NCBI GenBank assembly: GCA_040757715.1
Contig: JBFLWS010000007.1
Coordinates: forward strand, 105,202 to 169,201
From: CAIMFV01 sp040757715
GTDB taxonomy: Bacteria > Pseudomonadota > Alphaproteobacteria > Caulobacterales > Caulobacteraceae
Length of the DNA: 64,000 nucleotides
Direction: 5' to 3'
Shown here one piece after another: positions 17,888 to 25,759 of this stretch; position 1 is the first letter of the stretch; every line of letters begins with the position of its first letter. A program made the position numbers and the translations under genes. The notes beneath the pieces are model-generated. The model saw only the letters and a program-made list of their open reading frames with translations. It did not search any database and had not been told where the DNA came from.

Positions 17888-17947
17888 CCAGCTAAGCCCA
17901 GATCAGCTCAGGCCAGGTCAGCTCAGTTCAGATCAGATCAGCTCAGC
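17888..17947. repeat. Degenerate CAGCTCAG/CAGATCAG repeat cluster
   Basis: About 60 bases made of overlapping variants of CAGCTCAG, CAGATCAG and CAGGTCAG, lying between the convergent PepSY and protease genes and running into the last codon of the latter. No hairpin or coding sense is apparent. It looks like slippage-grown low-complexity DNA. Confidence 0.7.
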
Positions 17948-19283
17948 CCGGTGCGAGCCCGAGGAACTTGAATGCGTCCTGCACCGGTACGAACAGGTTG
18001 AGCCCCGAGACCCGCGCGGAGTGCAGGCTGATGACGGTGAGCCCGATCACCCGGCCCTGCTCATCCAGCAGGGGCCCGCCGCTATTGCCGGGGTTCACGC
18101 TCACATCGCTCTGGAGATAGGCGTAGCCGGTGATCACCGGCGCGCCGGACAGCACGCCGCGCGTGACCGTGCCCTGCAGTTTTTCGTCCAGCGGCGCGCC
18201 CACGGCGTAGACCACGCCGCCCACGGGCGGGGGCGTCACCTGCACCGGCAGCGGCGCGCGGTTGCGGGGGTCGGTTTTCACCAGCGCCACATCGCGGCCG
18301 CTGGACCGGCGCACCACCTCGCCATCGGTCTCCACCCCGTCGGACCAGCGCAGCTTCACCTTATCAGCGTCGCCCACCACGTGGGCGGCCGTGAGCACAT
18401 AGCCGTCGCTGCTGACCAGGACGCCGCTGCCCGAGCCCGCCCCCGAGCGGATCAGCACCACCGAGCTCACCGTATCCTTGATGTCGCGCTTGGCGTTGGC
18501 GACGGCCAGCGGCACGGCGAGCGGCTTCAAGCCCGTGGGCGGCGGGACCAGGGCGTTTTCGGACAAGGCGGCGCCGCCCAGGGGCTGGCGGAACTCGCTG
18601 TCGAGCACCGCCTGCTCGGCGGCCTGCTTGAAGGCGCGGTTCATCATGTTGAAGCCGCCGTGCGGCGTGGTGTTCTCGATCCGGTCGGAGCCCTGGGCGG
18701 TGACCTTGGCCACCACCTTCTTCTCCAGCAGCGAATAGAGTTGCCACTCCACCGTCATGCGCACCTCGCCCTTTTGATCGCCGTTGGCGAAGGTGCAGAC
18801 CCGTTCGTGCAGGTCGGTGATCACCGCGGCGGCGGCGAATTCGGCGCCCGAGCCCGGAGCGGTGTCGAACAGATTGTCGCTGCTTTGATCGTACTTCAGC
18901 CCATGATCGGCCACCGCCTCACGGAACATGGCTTCGAAGCCGCGTAACTGGTCGCCGCTGATCGGAATCTGACCGCCGGGGAAGACAATGTCGCCCATCT
19001 TGGCGCAAAACCAGCCGCCCTGGCGTTCGATCATCACCTGGCCCACCGGCAGTTTCAGCACCACCTTGGCCAGCTTCAGGCTCTTGAACTCCGGCGCCGC
19101 CGGCGGCGGCGCAGGGGCCGAAGGAGCGCTCGCGGTCGGGACGGACGCGGCGGGTGCGGGGGTGGCGACGGGGGGGCTGGCGGGCGCGGCGGACGGCTTG
19201 GGCGCGGCCCACAGCGTCGTGGTCGCCGCAGCGGCGACCGCCCCCGCCGCGATGGCGCTCATCATCCCGCTTGGCGTCTTCAT
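17943..19283 (-). CDS. Trypsin-like (S1C type) serine protease
   Basis: Exported or membrane-anchored protease of 446 residues. An N-terminal hydrophobic segment (about 8-28) and an Ala/Pro-rich linker are followed by a roughly 200-residue N-terminal region of unknown family, then a trypsin-like domain with a complete triad: His301 (LTAAHVVGD), Asp331 (GRDVALVKTD) and Ser401 (NPGNSGGPLLDE). There is no PDZ domain, unlike DegP. The ATG at 19283 begins MKTPSGMM; the ORF extends 19 codons further without secretion features. A housekeeping or stress protease in the periplasm is inferred. Confidence 0.88.
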   Translation of the reverse strand: MKTPSGMMSAIAAGAVAAAATTTLWAAPKPSAAPASPPVATPAPAASVPTASAPSAPAPPPAAPEFKSLKLAKVVLKLPVGQVMIERQGGWFCAKMGDIVFPGGQIPISGDQLRGFEAMFREAVADHGLKYDQSSDNLFDTAPGSGAEFAAAAVITDLHERVCTFANGDQKGEVRMTVEWQLYSLLEKKVVAKVTAQGSDRIENTTPHGGFNMMNRAFKQAAEQAVLDSEFRQPLGGAALSENALVPPPTGLKPLAVPLAVANAKRDIKDTVSSVVLIRSGAGSGSGVLVSSDGYVLTAAHVVGDADKVKLRWSDGVETDGEVVRRSSGRDVALVKTDPRNRAPLPVQVTPPPVGGVVYAVGAPLDEKLQGTVTRGVLSGAPVITGYAYLQSDVSVNPGNSGGPLLDEQGRVIGLTVISLHSARVSGLNLFVPVQDAFKFLGLAPG

Positions 19284-19396
19284 GCGCCGATCCCCCGTGC
19301 CGAACCCACCCCGCGCCGCAACCGCTGTCCTGGGGCGCAACCTGGACTCACTAGTTAGCGGACCCGCGCGGCGCGGTCGATAGCCGGTTAAGGCGG

Positions 19397-20644
19397 TTAC
19401 AGCGTCTGCAGCACGTGGCCGTGGTCGCGCAGCACCTCGGTGACCCGGCGGCTGTGGTCGGCGTCGCGGGTCTCGATCATGATGTCGAACACCGCGCCCT
19501 TGGCCGGCACGTCGAGGGCCAGGCGGTCGTGGGCGATGCTGATGATGTTGGCGCCGGCCTGGCCGATGAGGGCGCTCACCGAGGCGAGGAGGCCGGGCCG
19601 GTCGTCCCCCACCACCCGCAGAGAGACGATGCGCTGCTCGCGCACCAGATCCCGGGTCAGCACGGAGGCGAGGAGCCGGCTGTCGATATTGCCGCCCGAT
19701 AGCAGCACGCCCACGCGTTGCCCCCGGAACCGTTCGGGGTAGGCCAGCAGCGCCGCCAGCGAGGCCGCGCCCGCGCCCTCGGCCACGGTCTTCTCCACGT
19801 TGGCGTAGAGGGCGATGGCGGTCTCGAGGTGCCCCTCCTCCACCAGCAGCACGTCGTCCACCAGGGGGCGGGCGGCGGCGTAGGTGAGCTCGCCCATCAC
19901 CTTCACGGCGATGCCCTCGGCGATGGTGGCCCCACCGGCGCGGCTGGGCAGATGGCGCATCTTGGCCGCAAAAGACGGGTACATGGCCGCCTGCACGGCG
20001 AAGATGCGCACGTCCGGCTTCAGGGTCTTGGCCGCGGTGGCCATGCCGGCGATGAGCCCGCCGCCCCCCACGGGCACGACGAGGGCGTCGAGGTCGGGGG
20101 CGTCCTCCAGCATCTCCATGGCCGTGGTGCCTTGGCCGGCCATGACGTGGGGGTCGTTGAAGGGATGGACGAGGGTCAGGCCCCGCTCAGCCTGCAGGCG
20201 CAGGGCCTCGGCGGCGGCCTCGTCGAAGGTGTCGCCGGCGAGGATCACCTCGGCGCCGAAGTCCTCGGTGTGCACCACCTTGTTGCGCGGGGTGGTCCTC
20301 GGCATGACGATGACCGTGGGCACGCCGAGCCGCTGGCCGTGATAGGCGAGGCCCTGGGCGTGGTTGCCGGCCGAGGCGGCGATGACCCCGCGGGCGGCCT
20401 CCTCCGGGGTGAGCAGGAGGAGCTTGTTCAGCGCCCCGCGCTCCTTGAAGGCGGCGGTGAACTGCAGGTTCTCGAACTTCACCCACACCTCGGCCCCGGT
20501 GATCTTGGAGAGGGTGCGCGAGTGGCGGCAGGGGGTGCGTTGCAGGTGCGGGCGCAGGCGCTCGGCGGCGGCGGCGACTTCGGCGAAGGAAAGCCCTGCG
20601 CCCGAATTATGGGCGAAGGCGTTGGCAGGGGCGGCGGCGGTCAT
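19397..20644 (-). CDS. ilvA: Threonine ammonia-lyase (dehydratase) with ACT domain
   Basis: PLP enzyme that deaminates threonine to 2-oxobutanoate, the entry to isoleucine synthesis, or for degradation. 415 residues. The PLP lysine is Lys67 in FTAAFKERGA; the phosphate-binding loop is VPVGGGGLIAG. A single C-terminal ACT domain (about 335-415, beginning RIVSLRVVGDDRPGLLASVS) suggests allosteric control. This shorter, one-ACT form resembles TdcB/IlvA2-type enzymes, so biosynthetic versus catabolic role is open. An ilvE homologue is elsewhere in the window but not linked. Confidence 0.9.
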   Translation of the reverse strand: MTAAAPANAFAHNSGAGLSFAEVAAAAERLRPHLQRTPCRHSRTLSKITGAEVWVKFENLQFTAAFKERGALNKLLLLTPEEAARGVIAASAGNHAQGLAYHGQRLGVPTVIVMPRTTPRNKVVHTEDFGAEVILAGDTFDEAAAEALRLQAERGLTLVHPFNDPHVMAGQGTTAMEMLEDAPDLDALVVPVGGGGLIAGMATAAKTLKPDVRIFAVQAAMYPSFAAKMRHLPSRAGGATIAEGIAVKVMGELTYAAARPLVDDVLLVEEGHLETAIALYANVEKTVAEGAGAASLAALLAYPERFRGQRVGVLLSGGNIDSRLLASVLTRDLVREQRIVSLRVVGDDRPGLLASVSALIGQAGANIISIAHDRLALDVPAKGAVFDIMIETRDADHSRRVTEVLRDHGHVLQTL

Positions 20645-20926
20645 GGGACTCTTGGGGAAGGGGTGGGATGGCGTCGGTGAAATGGCGGCGTCCCCTGAAC
20701 CTGCGGCCGCCAGCGCGGCGCAAACGGGCTCAGGGGCGGCGAATTCGCGCCGTCCCGGCGATGCCGCCGCGTCCCATCATGAAAGGCGATGCCTTTGCCA
20801 TGACTCTCTCATAACGGAAGGGCAGGGGAAAAATCAATCCCACATGGGGGTTGAGAAGACCCTATCGCGCAAATCTATTGCGCGGCGGGGCTCTCCCCCT
20901 CCGTCACCCTCGGACCAACCGCCTTC

Positions 20927-20950
20927 CGATCGACAAGTAATTGTCGATCG
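20927..20950. promoter_or_regulatory. Perfect 10-bp inverted repeat
   Basis: CGATCGACAA and TTGTCGATCG flank the 4-base loop GTAA and are followed by AAAAG. It could be a regulator-binding dyad or an RNA hairpin. It is about 285 bp upstream of the threonine dehydratase start, so control of that gene is possible but unsupported. Confidence 0.5.
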
Positions 20951-21070
20951 AAAAGCTATTATCCGAGGGCCGACGGTTCAGTTCCACGATGCTTGCCGGA
21001 CAGCCCCGCGTTGCGGAGAGGTGGGCCCTAGGGCCAAGCCCTAGGGTGACGGGGATTGAAGGCGGGCCGA

Positions 21071-21113
21071 GCTGGAAAGCCCTGGGCCCCTGCTGATCGC
21101 AGGGGTTTTGCGG
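21071..21113 (+). repeat. 43-bp direct repeat, left copy
   Basis: Matches 22688-22730 at 39 of 43 positions in the same orientation. The inner part CCCCTGC-TGATC-GCAGGGG followed by TTTT is a good intrinsic terminator. The pair brackets a lower-GC gene, so the repeats may be element ends or dispersed terminators. Confidence 0.8.
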
Positions 21114-21454
21114 CTGTGTCGGGCGTCGCCCTCCGAGTCGCTAGCCAACGGGGATGTTGCGGCGCGCCGTGAAATTCTCCTCACGACCCCCTGCAGCCGT
21201 TAGGGACTTCCGCATTGCGCGCCGCGCTGTCGTGCAAAAATCCTAAAGTTCAAAGTGGGCTTCGGGCGCCCCCCGCCCCCCCTGGCGCTTGGCCGCCAAG
21301 ACGAAGGCGCGGCCCGGTCGCGAGCGTGGTGCCAAGGGCAGCAATCCACTCGAAGAGGATCAACAGCGACAAGACCGCGAGCCGTCGCTAGTCTCGGATC
21401 CTTGTAGGATCACACCGACCCAACTATGCGTCACCCGGGTGGAGAGAAGTGCCG

Positions 21455-22606
21455 ATGAAGAGACTTGCCATTTCCGCGAGCGCGTTCGTCGGGATCGCTT
21501 CGCTTGCAGTCGCAGCGCCAGAAAATCTCACGCGATCGACGTCAGGATACACTTACTTCAATCGCCCGGGAGCTGATTTCACAAAGCACGATGCCGACTT
21601 GAGGGACTGCATCGTGCGAGCTTCAGCCGTGCATCCGATGATGGCGGCTCTTGGCGGGGGACTTCTCGGGGAGCTCATCGATAACAATAGGGAAGCCGTA
21701 CGCCTACGCTCGAATGCGGAAAACTGCATGCTCGTAAAAGGTTGGCGCGTCGTACGACTCGCGACCGCTGAAGGCGAACGATTGGCTGCGGTAAGTCCGA
21801 GCGAGCTCACTTCGCAGCTTGCCCCGTGGATTGGTTCAGAGCCACCCCACGGAGATGTTGTCCGCGTTTGGAGTAACGCGGCGTTGAAACCTGACACAAT
21901 CCGAGACGCGATGCCGGCATGGTCGGGCGGCGTGTCATTGAGCATTAAGACGGTTAAACGAGACGAGCAGCTTTCGAAAGAGACGGCGGACGCTGTCCAT
22001 CCTTCGCTCTGGAAGCGGTGTCCAGACCCAAAATACTCAAACGCTCGAATGTTGAGCGGAGCTGAATTCGAATCGGTTCCAGCTGACATGGCCATCGTGT
22101 TCGCCAGTGTTCGCGATATAGGCCCGAAACACACAATCTTTTTACAGCGAAAAGGCCCAGACGAGGGGACCCAGGCTTGTCGCGACAACAAGGCTAGCTT
22201 TGTTTGGCTGGGTGCTGGCAAACGACCGACGGATGTTCCGACTGACCAACCGTTCGAAACCATTCAGGCTTTTGCGGTTCCTGCAGGGCGTTGGGCCGTA
22301 CTTAATCTGGGCGATTTCGTCACATTCTATTGTCTAGGCGCGCCGTATATCGACCTCAATCCAGGAGATGTCGTCTACGCTGGTCACTTTGACTTCACTG
22401 CGTCGAATTGGGCTCCCGACCTCACCTTCGCCCCCGAAAAGGTCGTATCGGCAGAGGCCGACGGGCTTCGGCGCAAAATAAGACCCGCCACATGGACCAA
22501 CGGGGATACTGAGGTCTGCACAGCCGGGTACATCTCTGCCCTGGAATTCCCAAACACCCCCTACGCAGCGGGTTATGTATGGGGCGGTGCGGCACGACGG
22601 AATTGA
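21455..22606 (+). CDS. Exported protein of unknown function in lower-GC islet
   Basis: Not recognised. 383 residues with a signal peptide (MKRLAISASAFVGIASLAVA, cleaved near residue 21). The N-terminal part has a Cys-containing segment (DLRDCIVRASAVHP) followed by a glycine-rich hydrophobic stretch (MMAALGGGLLGELID). The C-terminal half is strand-rich with five further cysteines, compatible with an extracytoplasmic fold. Base composition is clearly less GC-rich than neighbours and codon use includes many A/T third positions, suggesting acquisition. The ATG at 21455 has GGAGAG 8 bases upstream. It stands alone between two 43-bp direct repeats. Confidence 0.75.
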   Translation: MKRLAISASAFVGIASLAVAAPENLTRSTSGYTYFNRPGADFTKHDADLRDCIVRASAVHPMMAALGGGLLGELIDNNREAVRLRSNAENCMLVKGWRVVRLATAEGERLAAVSPSELTSQLAPWIGSEPPHGDVVRVWSNAALKPDTIRDAMPAWSGGVSLSIKTVKRDEQLSKETADAVHPSLWKRCPDPKYSNARMLSGAEFESVPADMAIVFASVRDIGPKHTIFLQRKGPDEGTQACRDNKASFVWLGAGKRPTDVPTDQPFETIQAFAVPAGRWAVLNLGDFVTFYCLGAPYIDLNPGDVVYAGHFDFTASNWAPDLTFAPEKVVSAEADGLRRKIRPATWTNGDTEVCTAGYISALEFPNTPYAAGYVWGGAARRN

Positions 22607-22687
22607 CTTCAGCCGCACCTAGTCTAGCAGCAACTTCCACCCCCTAGCGGACATTCCCGATGTCTGCGTGAGGCACGCACAGCCGAT

Positions 22688-22730
22688 GCTGGACAGCCCT
22701 GGGCCCTTGCTTCTCGCAGGGGTTTTGCGG
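22688..22730 (+). repeat. 43-bp direct repeat, right copy (terminator-like)
   Basis: Second copy of the repeat at 21071-21113, 82 bases after the islet gene. CCCTTGC pairs with GCAGGGG (one T-G pair) ahead of TTTT, so it probably terminates the upstream gene. It ends 2 bases before the stop of the convergent small membrane protein. Confidence 0.8.
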
Positions 22731-22732
22731 AT

Positions 22733-22999
22733 TTAGGGCAGGCGCGAAGCGGCGCGCGACACCAGCTTTTGCCGGTAAATGCTCCGGCCGATCACCATCG
22801 CCCCTAGCCCCAGGAGCGCGAGCGCCAAGGGGAGCCATTGTTGGGCGAGGAGGCCGTGGACCACGCCTAGTCTTTGAAGCGCGCTCCAGAGCACAGCCGA
22901 AGCGATCGCCGACAAAGCCGCCCAGGTCCATGGGCGCAAGGCGGCGCGCTTCAGGGCCTCCCGCTCCGCTTTCCAGGCCGCTAACTCAGGCTCGCGCAC
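22733..22999 (-). CDS. Small two-helix membrane protein
   Basis: An 88-residue protein of unknown family. A charged N-terminus (MREPELAAWKAEREALKRAA) precedes two hydrophobic segments, about 26-44 (WTWAALSAIASAVLWSAL) and 54-70 (WLPLALALLGLGAMVIG), then a basic tail. The start is GTG at 22999 with GGAG 7-8 bases upstream. It stands alone; nothing nearby suggests a role. Confidence 0.6.
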   Translation of the reverse strand: MREPELAAWKAEREALKRAALRPWTWAALSAIASAVLWSALQRLGVVHGLLAQQWLPLALALLGLGAMVIGRSIYRQKLVSRAASRLP

Positions 23000-23157
23000 G
23001 TCGCACTCTCCGTTTGGGGGAGCATGAGCGCGGGGCGTTAACGGTGTGTGGCAGCCCCGCTGCTGACGGTCTGAGCGCCGCCGCCGTGGTCTTCACCCCT
23101 ATTGCGCCGGCCAGCGACGATTCATAGGTAAGCCGAAGTCTTATTTAGGGGGCGGCG

Positions 23158-23667
23158 ATGAGCGCGGCGGACGGCGGCAAGAACGGCGCGCACCCAGGCT
23201 GGCGTCTGGCGCAGATCAACATCGCCACCTTGCTGGCGCCCGAGGGCGATGCGCGGGTGCAGCCCTTCTTCGACGCCCTTGCGCGCATCAACACCCTGGC
23301 CGAAGCCGCGCCTGGCTTTGTCTGGCGGTTGCAGGGGGAGGGCGGCGACGCCACCGATCTGCAGGCCACCGTGGACCCGCTGTTGATCGTGAACCTGTCG
23401 CTGTGGACCGATATCGAGGCCCTGTTCAAGTTCGTCTATCAGAGCGCGCATACCCCGGTGATGGCTCGCCGCCGCGACTATTTCACCCGGTCCGAGGCCG
23501 CGCATCAGGCCCTGTGGTGGATCCCGGCGGGGCATGTCCCCACCATTGAGGAGGGGTTCGCCCGGCTCTGGCGCCTCGATCGGTTCGGACCGACCCCGCA
23601 GGCCTTCACCTTCAAGGCGCGCTTCCCCGCGCCGACTACGCAAGCTCTGCGCCCCGCCCTCGCCTGA
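23158..23667 (+). CDS. DUF3291 domain protein
   Basis: A 169-residue cytoplasmic protein resembling the DUF3291 family (related to antibiotic-biosynthesis monooxygenase folds). Family-like features: LAQINIATLLAP at the start, FVWRLQGEGGD, then LSLWTDIEALFKFVYQSAHT and WWIPAGHVPTIEEGFARLWR. Function is unknown in the family. It is followed after 185 bp by the csp-infA pair but is probably transcribed alone. Confidence 0.78.
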   Translation: MSAADGGKNGAHPGWRLAQINIATLLAPEGDARVQPFFDALARINTLAEAAPGFVWRLQGEGGDATDLQATVDPLLIVNLSLWTDIEALFKFVYQSAHTPVMARRRDYFTRSEAAHQALWWIPAGHVPTIEEGFARLWRLDRFGPTPQAFTFKARFPAPTTQALRPALA

Positions 23668-23852
23668 GGCCGCCCCGCTCACGCCTTTCCACCTATGCGA
23701 TATTGACTTTCGGGCGCGCCTGGCCCAAATGGACGGCATCGGACGTCGTTGCGAAGCGTTGCAGATCTTCCGCTCGCGCGCCTGATATGCCTCTCCTCCC
23801 CGAAGCCGACCCGGGAAATCGAACCCGGCATAACCTATTGAAGGAGAGCATC

Positions 23853-24062
23853 ATGGCTCAAGGCGTAGTGAAATGGTTCAACCCCACCAAGGGTTTCGGC
23901 TTCATCCAGCCCAATGACGGCGGCGCGGACGTGTTCGTGCACATCTCGGCCGTGGAACGTGCGGGCCTGAAGACCCTCAACGAAGGTCAGCAGATCAGCT
24001 ACGAGCTGGAACGCGACCGCAAGAGCGGCAAGATGTCGGCCGGCCAACTCAGCGCGGCCTGA
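23853..24062 (+). CDS. Cold shock protein (CspA family), second copy
   Basis: A 69-residue cold-shock domain protein with VKWFNPTKGFGFI and DVFVHISAVERAG. It differs from the copy at 3010-3219 in about a quarter of positions. The ATG at 23853 has a strong AAGGAG 9 bases upstream. The stop lies 5 bases before the infA GTG, so it is cotranscribed with a translation initiation factor. Confidence 0.95.
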   Translation: MAQGVVKWFNPTKGFGFIQPNDGGADVFVHISAVERAGLKTLNEGQQISYELERDRKSGKMSAGQLSAA

Positions 24063-24067
24063 GCCGC

Positions 24068-24346
24068 GTGTCGAAGGAAGACTTCATCGAGTTCGAAGGA
24101 GTCATCACGGAACTGCTCCCCGAGGGGCGGTTCCGTGTCCGGCTCGAGAATGACCACATCATCCTGGCCCATACCGCCGGACGCATGCGCCGAAATCGCA
24201 TCCGCTCCCTGGTGGGCGACAAGGTGACCGTGGAAATGACCCCCTATGACCTGTCCAAGGGGCGCATCATCTTCCGCCACAAGACCGAAGGCGCCGGCCC
24301 CAGGCCCGGCGGCGCGCCGCGCCCCAACTTCCAGCGTCGGCGATAA
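24068..24346 (+). CDS. infA: Translation initiation factor IF-1 with extended tail
   Basis: OB-fold protein binding the ribosomal A site during initiation. The first 72 residues match IF-1 (LENDHIILAHTAGRMRRNRI, GDKVTVEMTPYDLSKGRIIF). An additional 20-residue basic Gly/Pro/Arg tail (ending NFQRRR) is unusual; typical IF-1 is about 72 residues. The GTG start at 24068 follows the csp stop by 5 bases. The csp-infA pairing suggests a paralogue used in cold or stress conditions, but whether another infA exists cannot be seen here. Confidence 0.93.
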   Translation: MSKEDFIEFEGVITELLPEGRFRVRLENDHIILAHTAGRMRRNRIRSLVGDKVTVEMTPYDLSKGRIIFRHKTEGAGPRPGGAPRPNFQRRR

Positions 24347-24368
24347 GGCTGGGGGCGCGCCCCCAGCC
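24347..24368. terminator. Perfect palindrome terminator after infA
   Basis: A 22-bp perfect palindrome (GGCTGGGGGCG and its complement) begins directly after the infA stop, between convergent genes. No long T-run follows. Confidence 0.65.
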
Positions 24369-24418
24369 AATCCTCCAAACCAGCCTAATTAGATCGGCCC
24401 GACTAAATCGGCCCAGCT

Positions 24419-25108
24419 CTAGATCGGTTTTCCGATCAGCAGCTTCCACTGCTCGCCCCAATAGCCGCGGTCCCCCACCGGCTTGCGCCGCATGCGGGTG
24501 AACTCGGTGGACCCGGCCACCAGGCCGTTGGTGTAGCGCTGATAGCTGTCCTGAATCCGCCCCGGATAGTCGGCCGCGTGGGCGGCGTCCTTCAGGAACA
24601 CCGCGGTGAAATGGCACATGCCGTGCTTTTCCCGGTGCGAGGTGAAGGATTCCAGCATCAGAAGCTCGCCAAAGCCGCTGCGCCGGCCCCAGTCCTCCAG
24701 GCCTCGGCCGCTGTCCGGATAGAAGCGCCAGCAGTCCACCGGATAGCGGTGGAAGGCGCCATTGGCCGGAGCGTTGATGAACAGCAGGCCGGACGGCTTG
24801 AGCAGCCGCACCATCTCGTTGAACAGGAGCCAGAAGTGGGCGCTGTGCTCGAGCACGCTGGAGCACACCACCATGTCGGCCAGGCCGTCGGGGAAGGGCA
24901 GGGCGTAGGGGTCCTCCAGCACCACATCCACGCCCTTGGCGGCCATGAAGTCGACGCCCACATAGTCGCAGTCCGCCGGGGCGTATTCGCGCAGGGAGCC
25001 GTTCACATCCTGGGCCCCGATGTCGATGATCTTCAGCCCGGTCCGCCCGTGCTCGTAGGTCCGGAAGAAGCGGTCCCCGAGTTCTCTTGTAACGTCGTCC
25101 ACCGACAC
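24419..25108 (-). CDS. Class I SAM-dependent methyltransferase
   Basis: A 229-residue methyltransferase, substrate unknown. Motif I is LKIIDIGAQDVNGSLR (a variant of the usual DxGxGxG), the acidic loop is DYVGVDF, then ADMVVCSSVLEHSAHFW and the LKPSGLLFI strand, as in Methyltransferase-11/23 proteins. The C-terminal end KLLIGKPI is short. The start is GTG at 25108. Proteins of this type often sit in glycan or lipid pathways; no such context is here. Confidence 0.8.
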   Translation of the reverse strand: MSVDDVTRELGDRFFRTYEHGRTGLKIIDIGAQDVNGSLREYAPADCDYVGVDFMAAKGVDVVLEDPYALPFPDGLADMVVCSSVLEHSAHFWLLFNEMVRLLKPSGLLFINAPANGAFHRYPVDCWRFYPDSGRGLEDWGRRSGFGELLMLESFTSHREKHGMCHFTAVFLKDAAHAADYPGRIQDSYQRYTNGLVAGSTEFTRMRRKPVGDRGYWGEQWKLLIGKPI

Positions 25109-25231
25109 CCCCGCAAGACAATGGTTGTCATCACTAGACGCGGCGAATCCGTCTGTGAAGGGCGCGGGAGCGATGGCGGGGAGAGAAATGCACGCGCGGG
25201 GCCGTTGGCGGGACTGACCACCGCCGTCCCC

Positions 25232-25519
25232 TCACATCTCCAGATACTGCTCCAGCAGGCGCTTGGCGGTGAGGAGGGCGGTGAGGGTGTCGCGCTCGTT
25301 TTCGCCCTCGATCATGAAGTCGATGCGGGCCAGCTCCAATTCGAGGGCCGTAAGCGCCGCCGCTCGCGAGGTCCCGCCGCCGGCCAGGGCCGCCTGCACC
25401 GCCGCCGAGGCGAGGGCCGCGGTGACCAGCCGGTCGGAGACCTCCATCATCTGGGTGGAGAGCGCCGATGGCTCGTCGCAATCGAATGCTTCGGCCGGCG
25501 CCCGTAGTGGATCCGTCAT
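25232..25519 (-). CDS. Small helical protein of unknown function
   Basis: A 95-residue acidic, mostly helical protein. No family recognised. It has an Ala-rich central helix pair (VTAALASAAVQAALAG) and a C-terminal helix (RDTLTALLTAKRLLEQYLEM). The ATG at 25519 is clear; no signal peptide or membrane span. It is 123 bp upstream of the methyltransferase gene in the same direction, so they may share a transcript. Confidence 0.55.
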   Translation of the reverse strand: MTDPLRAPAEAFDCDEPSALSTQMMEVSDRLVTAALASAAVQAALAGGGTSRAAALTALELELARIDFMIEGENERDTLTALLTAKRLLEQYLEM

Positions 25520-25721
25520 GTCGCGTCCCCAAGATAGGGTTAATACGCTACTGAATGGGAAGGCTCGCCTAATGCTCGATCTCTACACGATATGGCGTAG
25601 GTGCGAACCTGTCTCAAGGGACGTACATACTCATACTGAGGCGCAATAACTTTGCGTCAGCTCAAAGTGCGAGTGCGATTCAACACGAATTGTGTGCAAA
25701 CACAGTATCCGGCGGCGTGGG

Positions 25722-25747
25722 GCCGGCGCCCGTCTGTCGGCGCCGGC
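25722..25747 (-). terminator. Hairpin after yidC
   Basis: GCCGGCGCC pairs perfectly with GGCGCCGGC around an 8-base loop, 13 bases past the yidC stop. There is no T-run, so a factor-dependent or processing role is possible. Confidence 0.55.
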
Positions 25748-25759
25748 TGCTTTACCGGG

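Larger units (their letters stand above)
20645..21454. other. 810-bp intergenic region with palindromes, no convincing gene
   Basis: No reading frame here shows family features. Visible structures: GCGCAA/TTGCGC inverted repeat near 20866; a 10-bp perfect inverted repeat at 20927-20950; two copies of the palindrome CCCTAGGG at 21026-21033 and 21039-21046; and a hairpin plus TTTT at 21086-21108 that belongs to a 43-bp direct repeat. A terminator on the plus strand with no upstream gene suggests a possible small RNA. Confidence 0.5.

Noticed and set aside
17888..17947. CRISPR-like array
   Set aside because: Units are 8-mers overlapping one another with no spacers, and no cas gene is in the window.
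21289..21576. 95-residue plus-strand ORF beginning MAAKTKARPGRERG
   Set aside because: Runs through the ribosome site and signal peptide region of the better-supported gene at 21455; no recognised domain.
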